Source: Sungkyunkwania multivorans (GTDB taxonomy: Bacteria; Bacteroidota; Bacteroidia; Flavobacteriales; Flavobacteriaceae). From it: 64,000 nt of DNA. Position numbers and translations under genes: made by a program. Shown piece after piece: positions 33,621 through 42,657 of this stretch. Each line of letters opens with the position of its first letter. Positions within the stretch are counted from its first letter, which is position 1. Under the pieces are notes generated by a model. It saw only the letters and a program-made list of their open reading frames with translations. It had not been told where the DNA came from and made no database searches. The DNA lies in assembly GCF_042675645.1 (NCBI RefSeq), contig NZ_JBHTJH010000010.1, positions 238,125-302,124 on the forward strand, written 5' to 3'.

Positions 33621-36419
33621 ATGATGAAAACCAAAAAATTACTACTACTTGCTTTAGCCTTCGTTATAGGCTTGTCTTTGTTTATATTTCAAAATGAAGA
33701 CCCCAAGGTTATGAACGATGAAAGTTCGATGGTAACCATCGAACCACTTCCGCGCGGCAATAAGAAAAAGACCATGGAAGAGCGCGCGCGTTTCCATGAC
33801 GAAAGAGTGAAGTACGAATATAAGCTTCAAGCCGACCCCCGCACAGGAGAAATTCCCAAAGAGGAAAAATTACTAGAAAAAGCGGAGGCCGAGCGCTCAA
33901 TTCGCATACGATCTACACTAAGAGCCCCAGAAGCCGCGGTAATTTCTAGAGGTCCAGGCAATTTAGGAGGACGTACCAGAACATTTGTCATCGACCGTAG
34001 TGACAATACCAATCAGACCATGATTGCTGGTGGTGTTAGTAGTGGCGTTTTCAGAACGACCAACGGAGGTGCCAGCTGGACCAAAGTTTCTCCGAACGAT
34101 CAAATTCATAATGTCACATCTATCGTACAGGATCCTCGTTCTGGCTTCGAAAATGTATGGTATTATGCGACTGGAGAAACATTAGGCAACAGTGCCAGTG
34201 GATCTGGAGCGTTTTATCTTGGACAGGGAATCTGGCAATCTACCGATGGAGGTTTAAACTGGAGTCAATTGCCAAGTACTGCTTCGGTACAAACCGCCTT
34301 TGACTCTCTCTTTGATGTGATCACAAAAATAGAAGTAAGCCCGACTACGGGAGAATTATTTGCGGCCTGTGTAGGTGCCATTCAACGTTTCGACGGCGTT
34401 TCTTGGACGGTGGAGCAGGCCAATTCATCTTTTAGCACCGCCTTTGTAACAGACCTAGTAATAGCCAATAACGGTAGAGTGTATGCTGCCTTTAGTGGAA
34501 ACACTGACGATGATATCAACGGTGTCTGGACATCGGCCACAGGTAATAATACCACGGGTTCTTGGACTCGAATTGCTCAAAATGCCATCACCTCCCCTGC
34601 TACTCCAGAAAATCCAACTGGTTGGGCAGCTGATCGAAGAATCGTACTTGGCCTAGCTCCTTCAAATCAAAATATTCTATATGCTTTATTCACCAATGGC
34701 AATAGCGGTGCGATCGAGGCAGACCTTTGGCAGTGGAACCAAGGAACTAGCACTTGGACAGATTATTCCGCAAAATTACCGGATGAAGGAACTACAGATT
34801 TGGCGGGTAATGATCCATTTGCGGTACAAGGAGGCTACGACCTTGTTGTGAGCGTAAAGCCAGACGATCAGAATTTTGTGGTCATTGGTGGTACTAACGC
34901 ATATAAGATCGCGGACATTACTACCGATCCAGAATTTATTAGAATCGGAGGTTATGTCAGTGAGCTATCGTATGGTTTATATAATGCAGGTGGTGTTAAT
35001 CACCATCCGGATATTCATGCAATGGTATTTGATCCGACAAATACCTCCATACTATATACAGGAACGGATGGAGGAATCCATAGAACCGATAACGTCGGGG
35101 CAGCTACTGTAACTTGGGTGAACCTTAACAATGACTACCAGACCTACCAGTATTATGATGTTGGGATCGACCCACTTGTTGGCTCTAACGGAACCATCGG
35201 AGGCGCCCAAGATAACGGAACTACCATTGGAGGAACCATAGGAGGTAATGGTGATGACACCACACAGCTTTTCTTTTCTGGCGGTGATGGAGTCTCGGCG
35301 GACATCTCTAGAGATGGGGGTGCCTTAATTGTATTCTTCGGTTCGCAACAAGGTAATATTAGAAGGTTGAACGCAACAGTTGGGGGCGGTTCTGTTAATA
35401 TCAAACCCTCTGGGTCTCCTTCTGGTAATGCCGCTCTGTTCGTTACGCTTTGGCATCTAGATCAAGATAATAACAATGCGCTGTATTACGCTGGTAACAG
35501 CACACTGTACAGAACCACAGATGCAACCAATGTAACAACAGCAACATGGACCAACATGTCAAACTTTGGTGCTGACAACATATCCGCATTTGCAACTACC
35601 AGAGGAGCGTATAATGCCGCCAGTAGTTATTTGCTTGCAGGAACTAGGGGCTTTATAGATCAAACGACCCCAGCAAATTCAAGACCTGGTCAAATATATA
35701 GATTGGATGATCCTCAAAACGCAGCAAATACTGGTCCCGCAATTGACATAACTCCTTCAGCTGCGACCCCTGGTGCCACGGTATCTGGTTTAGCCGTTCA
35801 CCCTACTAATAATGATATTGTACTAGCTGTTTATTCGAATTATGGTGCTATTAATATATTTCTCACCACGAACGCAACAAGCGCTACACCAACATGGACC
35901 AATGTTGAACGAAACCTAACATCATTCTCGGTTCGTTCTGCCATGATCACCGAAGTTGGTGGAAATCCACTTTACTTCGTAGGAACTGGAAGAGGTCTTT
36001 ATAGCACGCTCAACCCGCTTACTACAGATTGGGCGATCGAAGGGCAAAACCTTGTTGGACAGGCGGTGGTAAGCTCTATGTCGTATAGACCTGCTGACAA
36101 CAAATTATTGGTAGGAACACATGGAAACGGTATGTTCGAAGTTACAGTATCGGATCCAACACTCGGCGTTGAGGATAATGAAAAGGTTGCTGTGAGCGCT
36201 TATCCAAACCCGGCCACTGATCTATTAAAGTTTGAGCTTGATGCTGAAACGATGTCTTCTATTGAGGACTACAAAGTTTATGATCTTTCAGGAAAGGTGG
36301 TTTCTTTTGGGGAGCTATCTACTAATGGGATTAACGTGGGGAATTTATCGCCTGGTCTATACATCGCACAACTTAATGGTGAAGGGAAAACATTCACTTC
36401 CAAGTTTGTGAAGAAATAG
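33621..36419 (+). CDS. Large secreted propeller-like protein with T9SS type A sorting domain
   Basis: A 932-residue protein. It starts with a signal or anchor segment (KKLLLLALAFVIGLSLFIF) and a charged region up to about residue 100. Repeated sortilin/BNR-type blades follow: GVFRTTNGGASWTKVS, GIWQSTDGGLNWSQL, ILYTGTDGGIHRTDN, GRGLYSTLNPLTTDW. At about residues 855-932 there is a type A sorting domain (AYPNPATDLLKFELD ... YKVYDLSGKVV ... NVGNLSPGLYIAQLNGEGKT ... FVKK). The protein should leave through the type IX secretion system and be surface-attached or released. A glycan-binding or hydrolase role is possible but unsupported. ATG at 33621 or 33624 would both serve. Confidence 0.88.
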   Translation: MMKTKKLLLLALAFVIGLSLFIFQNEDPKVMNDESSMVTIEPLPRGNKKKTMEERARFHDERVKYEYKLQADPRTGEIPKEEKLLEKAEAERSIRIRSTLRAPEAAVISRGPGNLGGRTRTFVIDRSDNTNQTMIAGGVSSGVFRTTNGGASWTKVSPNDQIHNVTSIVQDPRSGFENVWYYATGETLGNSASGSGAFYLGQGIWQSTDGGLNWSQLPSTASVQTAFDSLFDVITKIEVSPTTGELFAACVGAIQRFDGVSWTVEQANSSFSTAFVTDLVIANNGRVYAAFSGNTDDDINGVWTSATGNNTTGSWTRIAQNAITSPATPENPTGWAADRRIVLGLAPSNQNILYALFTNGNSGAIEADLWQWNQGTSTWTDYSAKLPDEGTTDLAGNDPFAVQGGYDLVVSVKPDDQNFVVIGGTNAYKIADITTDPEFIRIGGYVSELSYGLYNAGGVNHHPDIHAMVFDPTNTSILYTGTDGGIHRTDNVGAATVTWVNLNNDYQTYQYYDVGIDPLVGSNGTIGGAQDNGTTIGGTIGGNGDDTTQLFFSGGDGVSADISRDGGALIVFFGSQQGNIRRLNATVGGGSVNIKPSGSPSGNAALFVTLWHLDQDNNNALYYAGNSTLYRTTDATNVTTATWTNMSNFGADNISAFATTRGAYNAASSYLLAGTRGFIDQTTPANSRPGQIYRLDDPQNAANTGPAIDITPSAATPGATVSGLAVHPTNNDIVLAVYSNYGAINIFLTTNATSATPTWTNVERNLTSFSVRSAMITEVGGNPLYFVGTGRGLYSTLNPLTTDWAIEGQNLVGQAVVSSMSYRPADNKLLVGTHGNGMFEVTVSDPTLGVEDNEKVAVSAYPNPATDLLKFELDAETMSSIEDYKVYDLSGKVVSFGELSTNGINVGNLSPGLYIAQLNGEGKTFTSKFVKK

Positions 36420-36448
36420 ACAGAATAGCAGACCTAAGATATCTAAAA

Positions 36449-36480
36449 AGCCGCCCTCCAATTTAGAGGGCGGCTTTGAT
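36449..36480 (+). terminator. Intrinsic terminator after the T9SS cargo gene
   Basis: AAGCCGCCCTC (36449-36459) and GAGGGCGGCTT (36466-36476) form an 11-bp stem, followed by TTTGATTTTTTT. It can work for both strands, as the next gene converges. Confidence 0.9.
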
Positions 36481-36501
36481 TTTTTTAATATCAGAATAAA
36501 A

Positions 36502-36798
36502 TTAAACTTCTACCACACTGTTCTCTGCCCCTGCATAGTCGTTCCATTGATAGCGGTCCGCTGCCTCATCATTCCAATAGGCACCATCTACCAAATATTT
36601 GAATTCATAGGAATTATTGGCAGGAACATTCAGGGTCCCTTTAAAATTACCGTTTTTCAGCTTTTTCAAACTGCTTACCTCGGCATTCCAATCATTAAAA
36701 TCTCCGATAACAGAAACTTTATTTGCTTCCTTGGCCGGTACGGTAAACGTAACTTTACACACAGGTTTACTCTTTAAATATTGCTTGCTGATCGCCAT
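36502..36798 (-). CDS. Isoamylase early-set / CBM48 domain protein
   Basis: A 98-residue single-domain protein: PVCKVTFTVPAKEANKVSVIGDFNDWNAEVSSLKKLKNGNFKGTLNVPANNSYEFKYLVDGAYWNDEAADRYQWNDYAG. The GDFNDWN and YEFKYLVDG strings are the core of CBM48/AMPK glycogen-binding domains. With no catalytic domain it probably binds glycogen or another alpha-glucan in the cytoplasm. It is a stand-alone gene; the 153 bp upstream to the aminotransferase gene shows only AT-rich sequence. Confidence 0.9.
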   Translation of the reverse strand: MAISKQYLKSKPVCKVTFTVPAKEANKVSVIGDFNDWNAEVSSLKKLKNGNFKGTLNVPANNSYEFKYLVDGAYWNDEAADRYQWNDYAGAENSVVEV

Positions 36799-36951
36799 AA
36801 CTTTTAAATTTAATGTATTTGGTTAACTGGTTGTAAATGAAAAAATTAAAAACAACATAGCCAAAGGAGCCTGTCACTTTTGTGAAGTAGAAAAAAAATG
36901 AGTGGTCATTTTATAGAATCGGCAATATTTTAAGTAAATTTTTTCGAGGTC

Positions 36952-38028
36952 CTAAGAAGGTAAAATTGAGAACAATCTTTCCAAATCATCCATTTCATTA
37001 TAGAAATGTAAGCTTATTCTTATACCGCTTCCTCTGCGGGAACAAACTACATCGTTTGCGAGCAATCGCTGGAACAAGGCGGCATCACCTTTGATATTGA
37101 ATATGGAAGAATGGACCCCACGCGATGCAATTTCATCGGAGATGAGTCCTCTTGAAGCGAGTGTATCTTTGCAATGGTGAGAGAGTTTATTTAAATATGA
37201 TTGTATGGTTGTCAAACCGACTTTATTTAAGAACTTCACACCTTCACCCAAACTACCGATGACCAATGAATCTTGATGTCCTGGCTCTAGGCGACTCGCA
37301 AATGAGGCCTTCTTCTTATCGAAGCTTATGTTGGTAGAATTGAAGCCGATCGATCTAAGAGTGAATCTTTGTTGAACTGTTTCTTTACTCATCAAAAAAC
37401 CATTCCCGTATCCGCCCAAAAGCCATTTGTAACCACTAGAAATAAGAATATCTATCGGAGCATTTTCAAAATCAACTGGACATGTCCCACAAAATTGTGT
37501 CCCATCCGCAATGAAAATGGTATTTGGGTAGGTGGTCTTCAACACACTCAAAAATTGAAGATCTATAGCGATTCCATTGGTATATTGCACCAAGCTGAAA
37601 GCAAAAATATCTGGCACGTCTCGCTCAAAGGCTTCCATGATATTCTGCTCCAACTGCGCATCCAATCGCGCATAGTCAACACTAAAGCCCCTTTGCTCAA
37701 CTGGCCAGTTTATGGAGGGATAGTCACTTTCTATCAGAAGAAACTTTGTTGCCTGGTCCACACCTTCCAAAAGCAGGTTAAAGCCATAGGAGAAATTTGG
37801 CAATAAGGCTATATTTTCTTTTTTAGCGTTAAAAAAATTGGCCAAGACATGACGCACATCCTCAATTACATTCGCTTGTTCTTCTCTAAACACACTACCT
37901 CTTAGCATAAGGTCCAGATCATGTTCTTGACGCCATTCTACAATCGACTCTGGAAGCAACCCAGCTGCCGCCGTATTTAAATAGATTCTATTTCGTATTG
38001 CGGGAAATTGTTTTCTAAAATTTTCCAT
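36952..38028 (-). CDS. Class V aminotransferase-like PLP enzyme
   Basis: The start at 38028 (MENFRKQFPAIRNRIYLNTAAAG) is used; the longer frame to 38169 runs under the divergent 2TM-DHFR gene and is not family-like. The 358-residue protein has YLNTAAAGLLPESIV, NIALLPNFSYGFNLLLEGV, FSLVQYTNGIAIDL, FIADGTQFCGTCPVDF (Asp for the PLP ring nitrogen) and the PLP lysine in ILISSGYKWLLGGYGNGFL. It resembles the cysteine desulfurase/kynureninase/isopenicillin-N-epimerase group but lacks the long Cys loop of SufS. The substrate is unknown. Confidence 0.85.
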   Translation of the reverse strand: MENFRKQFPAIRNRIYLNTAAAGLLPESIVEWRQEHDLDLMLRGSVFREEQANVIEDVRHVLANFFNAKKENIALLPNFSYGFNLLLEGVDQATKFLLIESDYPSINWPVEQRGFSVDYARLDAQLEQNIMEAFERDVPDIFAFSLVQYTNGIAIDLQFLSVLKTTYPNTIFIADGTQFCGTCPVDFENAPIDILISSGYKWLLGGYGNGFLMSKETVQQRFTLRSIGFNSTNISFDKKKASFASRLEPGHQDSLVIGSLGEGVKFLNKVGLTTIQSYLNKLSHHCKDTLASRGLISDEIASRGVHSSIFNIKGDAALFQRLLANDVVCSRRGSGIRISLHFYNEMDDLERLFSILPS

Positions 38029-38085
38029 GGATGAATATGCCCTAAAAGTGGTAGCTTTGTTATAACGACCTAAAGGTATCAATTT

Positions 38086-39015
38086 ATGCTCTTCAAAAAG
38101 AATAAGTCCACCGCCATTGATTCGGACCAACTCGAATTGGCACAATATGCTCAAAATAGGATCAGGCAAAAAAAACGCCTATATTATCACTTTGTATTTT
38201 TCATCGTTGGATGTATCGCTCTCTTATTTGTAAATCTGGCATTGGATTATGGTAGGGAAGTAAAGCCCTTTGGTCTTAACTGGTCGATTTTAGCTATCGC
38301 TGTTTGGGGCACATTGTTTTTAGCGCATCTCTTTGATGTGTTCGTAACCAGCAGATTTATGGGAGCCGCGTGGGAACATAGACAGATGCAAAAATTGATG
38401 GTGAAACAGCAAGAACGCATTCAAAAGTTAAAGACCTCACTTTTGAATGAGGAAAAGCTCATGGCCGAATCCGAGATCCAACGGGATAAATTAAAATTAA
38501 CAGCCTCCGAGCCTACCAAAAAACAAACCATCACCATTATAGCTGCAGCTGATGAAAATAACGCAATAGGCAAAGACAACGATTTGATCTGGCATTTATC
38601 CGATGATCTAAAACATTTCAAAGAGCTAACAAAAGGGCATCATGTGATCATGGGAAGGAAGACATTCGAATCCATGCCAAGTGCATTGCCAAATCGAACC
38701 AATGTTGTGATCACGAGAAGAACAGATTACTCTCCCGAGAATACCATTGTGGTAAATTCTCTTAAAGAAGCCCTTAAGGTGTCACAAAGCGACAAGCAAC
38801 CTTTTATCATCGGCGGGGGAGAGATCTACAAGCAAGCTATGGAGTTTGCCAATAGAATAGAATTGACACGCGTACATCATGAGTTCGAAGCCGATACCTA
38901 TTTTCCAGAGATCAACGAATCGATATGGAAGGTAGTGGATGAAAAGTTTCATCCAAAAGATGAAAAACATCTATTTGAGTTCACTTTCATAAGATATGAA
39001 CGTCGTGATGCTTAG
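38086..39015 (+). CDS. 2TM domain fused to dihydrofolate reductase
   Basis: A 309-residue fusion. Residues about 15-100 are a 2TM domain: two hydrophobic segments (YYHFVFFIVGCIALLFVNLAL and LNWSILAIAVWGTLFLAHLF) followed by a charged helical linker (MVKQQERIQKLKTSLLNEEKLMAES). Residues about 147-309 are a complete DHFR: TITIIAAADENNAIGKDNDLIWHLSDDLKHFKELT, HHVIMGRKTFESMPSALPNRTNVVITR, PFIIGGGEIYKQAM and ADTYFPEI. The catalytic acid (Asp in LSDDLKHFK) and cofactor Gly-rich loop are present. It should reduce dihydrofolate to tetrahydrofolate while tethered to the inner membrane, supporting ThyA. Confidence 0.93.
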   Translation: MLFKKNKSTAIDSDQLELAQYAQNRIRQKKRLYYHFVFFIVGCIALLFVNLALDYGREVKPFGLNWSILAIAVWGTLFLAHLFDVFVTSRFMGAAWEHRQMQKLMVKQQERIQKLKTSLLNEEKLMAESEIQRDKLKLTASEPTKKQTITIIAAADENNAIGKDNDLIWHLSDDLKHFKELTKGHHVIMGRKTFESMPSALPNRTNVVITRRTDYSPENTIVVNSLKEALKVSQSDKQPFIIGGGEIYKQAMEFANRIELTRVHHEFEADTYFPEINESIWKVVDEKFHPKDEKHLFEFTFIRYERRDA

Positions 39016-39239
39016 CTGCTCGTCTTCCGTTTATCTATGATTTTGGTCGTTTATCTAAAAAAAGTATTTCCAAACAAGCCTATCACTGTTTTTACTACCA
39101 ACCAAATACCTTTGAACTAAGAAAGTTTTTAGATCTTATTTTTTTAGATTAATTGGTTATTGGTCTAGTGGTAGAATTAAAGTGTTGGAGTGATGATTTT
39201 GATGTTTAGAACTGGATTTAACACTTTATGAAAGCCTCA
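39016..39239 (+). other. Intergenic stretch with tRNA-D-arm-like sequence and an inverted repeat
   Basis: No coding frame is convincing in 39016-39344. At 39153-39175 the text GGTTATTGGTCTAGTGGTAG looks like the 5' part and D-arm of a tRNA, but no T-arm (GGTTCGANNCC) follows. TAAAGTGTT (39178-39186) and AACACTTTA (39220-39228) form a perfect 9-bp stem around a 33-nt loop. With the strong terminator at 39240-39279 it could be a small RNA, a tRNA remnant, or just the 3' UTR of the DHFR gene. Confidence 0.35.
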
Positions 39240-39279
39240 GAAGAGATTGGTTGTGGTTGGCCAATCTCTTCGTTTTTTT
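39240..39279 (+). terminator. Intrinsic terminator upstream of fabD
   Basis: GAAGAGATTGG (39240-39250) and CCAATCTCTTC (39261-39271) form an 11-bp stem followed by GTTTTTTT. It is 225 nt past the DHFR stop codon, farther than usual for that gene. Confidence 0.9.
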
Positions 39280-39344
39280 GCACTTTTTGTATTCACTTCC
39301 CTTCAATTTATATTCTTATTTTTGTCTTATAAAACCAAAGACGC

Positions 39345-40232
39345 ATGAATGCATACATATTTCCTGGACAGGGAGCACAATATACGGGAATGGGGCTTGA
39401 CCTTTATGAAAGATCACCTGTTGCACAGGAGCTTTTCGAGCAGGCCAACGATATCTTGGGTTTTCTTATCACCGATATCATGTTTGAAGGTTCTGCTGAT
39501 GATCTAAAAGAAACCAAGGTTACCCAACCTGCTATTTTCTTGCATTCGGTGATTCTAAGCAAAGTCTTGGGCGATAGCTTCAAACCAGCCATGGTGGCAG
39601 GTCATTCGTTAGGGGAATTCTCTGCTTTGGTTGCCAATGGCACGCTTCAGTTTGAAGATGGCCTGAAGTTGGTCGCACAGCGCGCTATGGCCATGCAAAA
39701 GGCTTGCGAACTAAAGCCAAGTACCATGGCTGCGGTCTTAGGTTTAGATGATTATGCTGTAGAAAAGATCTGTGCATCGATCGATGGTATTGTGGTCCCA
39801 GCAAATTATAACTGTCCTGGACAATTGGTGATATCTGGTGAAGTTGAGGCCGTCAACAAAGCTTGTGAATCTCTAAAGGATGCCGGTGCCAGAAGAGCCT
39901 TGGTACTGCCTGTTGGTGGGGCATTTCATTCTCCACTGATGGAGCCTGCTAGAGAAGAATTGGCAGCAGCAATTGAGAGCACCGTTTTCAATACACCTAA
40001 TTGTCCAATATATCAAAATGTAACGACCACAGCCGTCACCAGTGCTGATGAAATAAAGAAAAATCTGATGGCACAACTCACGGCACCAGTAAAATGGACA
40101 CAGTCTGTACAAAACATGATCGCCGATGGTGCCACACTATTCACTGAAGTTGGCCCAGGAAAAGTATTACAGGGATTGGTGAAAAAGATCGACAGAAATG
40201 CCGAGACCGCTGGTGCAACAATTGAAGAATAA
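39345..40232 (+). CDS. fabD: Malonyl-CoA:ACP transacylase
   Basis: A 295-residue FabD: MNAYIFPGQGAQYTGMGLDLY, VTQPAIFLHSVIL, the nucleophile MVAGHSLGEFSALVANG (Ser88), QRAMAMQKACELKPSTMAAVLGLD, GQLVISGEVEAV, VGGAFHSPLMEPAREEL (catalytic His) and EVGPGKVLQGLVKK. It loads malonyl groups onto acyl carrier protein for fatty-acid synthesis. It is a single gene bounded by terminators on both sides. Confidence 0.97.
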   Translation: MNAYIFPGQGAQYTGMGLDLYERSPVAQELFEQANDILGFLITDIMFEGSADDLKETKVTQPAIFLHSVILSKVLGDSFKPAMVAGHSLGEFSALVANGTLQFEDGLKLVAQRAMAMQKACELKPSTMAAVLGLDDYAVEKICASIDGIVVPANYNCPGQLVISGEVEAVNKACESLKDAGARRALVLPVGGAFHSPLMEPAREELAAAIESTVFNTPNCPIYQNVTTTAVTSADEIKKNLMAQLTAPVKWTQSVQNMIADGATLFTEVGPGKVLQGLVKKIDRNAETAGATIEE

Positions 40233-40259
40233 AGCAATAAATGAACTTTGACATATAAA

Positions 40260-40300
40260 AAGGCCCGAAAGTTACTTACTTTTCGGGCCTTCGTATTTTT
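40260..40300. terminator. Bidirectional terminator between fabD and the amidohydrolase gene
   Basis: AAGGCCCGAAA (40260-40270) and TTTCGGGCCTT (40281-40291) form an 11-bp stem, followed by CGTATTTTTT on the plus strand and preceded by A/T-rich sequence that is a U run on the minus strand. The genes converge on it. Confidence 0.88.
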
Positions 40301-40316
40301 TCTTGATCAATGATCG

Positions 40317-41591
40317 TTATCGTTTGAATATCTTTCCTTCCTTCATCACAAACACCACATTCTCCATGGTGCTGATGTTCTCTGTAGGATCATCGTTTAC
40401 CGCAATGATATCCGCCAAATACCCTTTCTTTAATTTTCCCAAATTATCTTTCATGCCTAACAGCTCGGCATTGGTAACCGTGGCCGATCGTATGGTTTCC
40501 ATAGGAGACATGCCAACTTCGACCATATAACCAAACTCCTTACCATTTTCTCCATGCGGAAATACTCCGGCGTCTGTACCAAAGGCGATACCAACACCTC
40601 TTTTATAGGCTTTTCTAAAGGTGTCTTGGATCTTCGGACCAATTTCTAAAGCTTTAGGAACGATGATCTCTGGATAATATCCCTTTATTTTTGCCTTTGC
40701 TGCCACGAACTTTCCTGCGGTAATAGTTGGCACATAATAGGCATTCTTTTCTTTCATCAAGTCCATCGTCGTTTCACTCATCAATGTTCCATGCTCGATA
40801 GTCTTAACGCCATTGCGAACCGCACGCTGCATCCCCTCGTCACCATGCGCATGTGCCGCTACCTGCATTCCGTATTCTTTGGCGGTGGTAGTGATCGCCA
40901 ATATCTCTTCTTCCGTGAATTGAGGATTCTGGCCACTTTTGGCAACGCTGAGAACACCGCCAGTAGCGGTTATCTTTATCCAGTCGGCCCCATTCTTGTA
41001 GCGTTGCCTTACCGCCTTTCTAGCATCATCAACACCATTTACAACACCTTCCTTAGGCCCCGGGTCTCCCATGAGCTCGCGTTTGCGACCATTGGTAGGG
41101 TCGGCATGTCCACCTGTGGTTCCCAGCGCTTTTTCTGCGGTAAAGATTCGAGGTCCTCTCACTTTTCCTTTGGCAACGGCATTTCTCAATGCAACATTAA
41201 CTCCACTACCTCCGAGGTCTCTTACTGTAGTGAACCCTGCCATAAGCGTACGTTCGGCGATCTCTGCAGCGTTGAAAGCCACATCGGCCTCATTTAAGGT
41301 AAATGGTTCAAGGTACTTTCCTGGATTGGTCTCTCCTTCGATATGCACGTGCATGTCTATCAGTCCCGGCATCACGGTCTTATCTTTTAGATCTATGGCG
41401 ACAGCATCGCTGGGAACCTTTGAAAAACCATTCTCTACCGCCATGATCTGATTTCCATCAACGATAACGGTCTTATTTGTCAACACCTTTCCTTTTTCGG
41501 TATCGATCAATTTCCCGCAATGTAGGTAAGCCTTTTGGGCAAACATTCCTAAGGATAGGAGAAATGTGAAAATAAATAGTGATCTTTTCAT
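40317..41591 (-). CDS. Exported amidohydrolase family protein
   Basis: A 424-residue protein with a signal peptide (MKRSLFIFTFLLSLGMFAQ) and an imidazolonepropionase/prolidase-like amidohydrolase domain: DKTVMPGLIDMHVHIEGE (HxH), AGFTTVRDLGGSG, DWIKITATGGV (metal-bridging Lys), VAAHAHGDEGMQRAV, TIEHGTLM, GIAFGTDAGVFPHG (Asp) and LGKLKKGYLADIIAV. Enzymes of this group in Bacteroidota are often annotated as Xaa-Pro dipeptidases or secreted amidohydrolases. A periplasmic peptidase-like role is likely; the substrate is not known. Confidence 0.9.
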   Translation of the reverse strand: MKRSLFIFTFLLSLGMFAQKAYLHCGKLIDTEKGKVLTNKTVIVDGNQIMAVENGFSKVPSDAVAIDLKDKTVMPGLIDMHVHIEGETNPGKYLEPFTLNEADVAFNAAEIAERTLMAGFTTVRDLGGSGVNVALRNAVAKGKVRGPRIFTAEKALGTTGGHADPTNGRKRELMGDPGPKEGVVNGVDDARKAVRQRYKNGADWIKITATGGVLSVAKSGQNPQFTEEEILAITTTAKEYGMQVAAHAHGDEGMQRAVRNGVKTIEHGTLMSETTMDLMKEKNAYYVPTITAGKFVAAKAKIKGYYPEIIVPKALEIGPKIQDTFRKAYKRGVGIAFGTDAGVFPHGENGKEFGYMVEVGMSPMETIRSATVTNAELLGMKDNLGKLKKGYLADIIAVNDDPTENISTMENVVFVMKEGKIFKR

Positions 41592-41631
41592 TTCTTAGTT
41601 GATTTACTTTTTTGAATCAATTAATGCTATG

Positions 41632-42657
41632 TTAGTGCGTTTTTAATCTTAATTTCTGTTCCCATTTCCAGGCAGAATCCATGGCTCCATCTAATGTCGA
41701 CATTGCTTTCCATCCCAATTCTTTGTTGGCTTTCGTTGTGTCGGCATAGGCTGCTACAACATCTCCTGCCCTCCTATCCGCTATACGATATTGAAGTTTT
41801 TTTCCAGATACTCTCTCAAAACTTTGTATGACCTCCAATACAGAACTACCTTTTCCTGTCCCTACGTTAAATACCTCATAGTTTGAAGCACTTTTCTCAT
41901 TGATCAATCGTTGAAGGGCCACCACGTGAGCCTTTGCAAGATCTACTACATAGATATAATCACGGATGCAGGTACCATCTTCTGTTGGATAGTCATCTCC
42001 AAAAACAGAAAGTTCACCTCTAATACCTATGGCCGATTGCGTGATGAATGGCACTAAGTTTTGGGGAACACCGATAGGCAACTCGCCGATCTCGGCCGAG
42101 GGGTGCGCTCCGATAGGATTAAAATATCGCAGTGAGATTGCATTCAAGTGTTCATTTACCTTACAAGTGTCCCTAATGATCTCCTCTCCTATCTGCTTTG
42201 TGTTTCCATAAGGAGATTCGGCTGGTTTGATCGGGGCCGATTCGCCAATAGGAAGTTTTTCTGCCTGTCCATACACGGTACATGACGAGCTAAAGATAAA
42301 ACATGCCTTTTCTTTGTTCTTCAGCTCTTGAAGAAGATATATCAAGGTGTTAATATTATTTTCGTAGTAGGACAAAGGTTTCTCAACGCTTTCTCCAACT
42401 GCCTTGGAGGCCGCAAAATGTATGACACCATCAAGATCATCATGTCTGTTGAAAAAGTCTTTAACACGGTTCTTGTCTTTCAGGTCAAACCTTTCGAACA
42501 AAGGCCGTGTTCCAGTAATGCTAGTAATACCTTCCAAGACATCTTCATTGGCATTAGAGCAATCATCGATGATCACCACTTCAAATCCCTCGTTTTGAAG
42601 CTCAACGACCGTATGCGAGCCGATAAATCCAAGTCCTCCGGTAACTAGTACTTTCAT
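41632..42657 (-). CDS. galE: UDP-glucose 4-epimerase
   Basis: A 341-residue extended SDR: MKVLVTGGLGFIGSHTVVEL binds NAD, FAASKAVGESVEKPLSYYENN, FSSSCTVYGQ (Ser), ESPYGNTKQIGEEI (YxxxK), LRYFNPIGAHPSAEIGE and DYPTEDGTCIRDYIYVVDLAKAH are characteristic of GalE. It interconverts UDP-glucose and UDP-galactose for surface polysaccharide synthesis. Its start overlaps the stop of the DegT gene by 4 bp (ATGA type), so they are co-translated; with the KDO transferase opposite, the locus looks devoted to the cell envelope. Confidence 0.96.
   Translation of the reverse strand: MKVLVTGGLGFIGSHTVVELQNEGFEVVIIDDCSNANEDVLEGITSITGTRPLFERFDLKDKNRVKDFFNRHDDLDGVIHFAASKAVGESVEKPLSYYENNINTLIYLLQELKNKEKACFIFSSSCTVYGQAEKLPIGESAPIKPAESPYGNTKQIGEEIIRDTCKVNEHLNAISLRYFNPIGAHPSAEIGELPIGVPQNLVPFITQSAIGIRGELSVFGDDYPTEDGTCIRDYIYVVDLAKAHVVALQRLINEKSASNYEVFNVGTGKGSSVLEVIQSFERVSGKKLQYRIADRRAGDVVAAYADTTKANKELGWKAMSTLDGAMDSAWKWEQKLRLKTH

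Noticed and set aside
36952..38169. The longer start of the class V aminotransferase at 38169.
   Set aside because: The extra 47 residues lie under the divergent 2TM-DHFR gene and do not resemble the family; the ATG at 38028 begins with the family's start.
39153..39230. A complete tRNA gene.
   Set aside because: There is a D-arm-like stretch but no acceptor pairing and no T-arm consensus after it.
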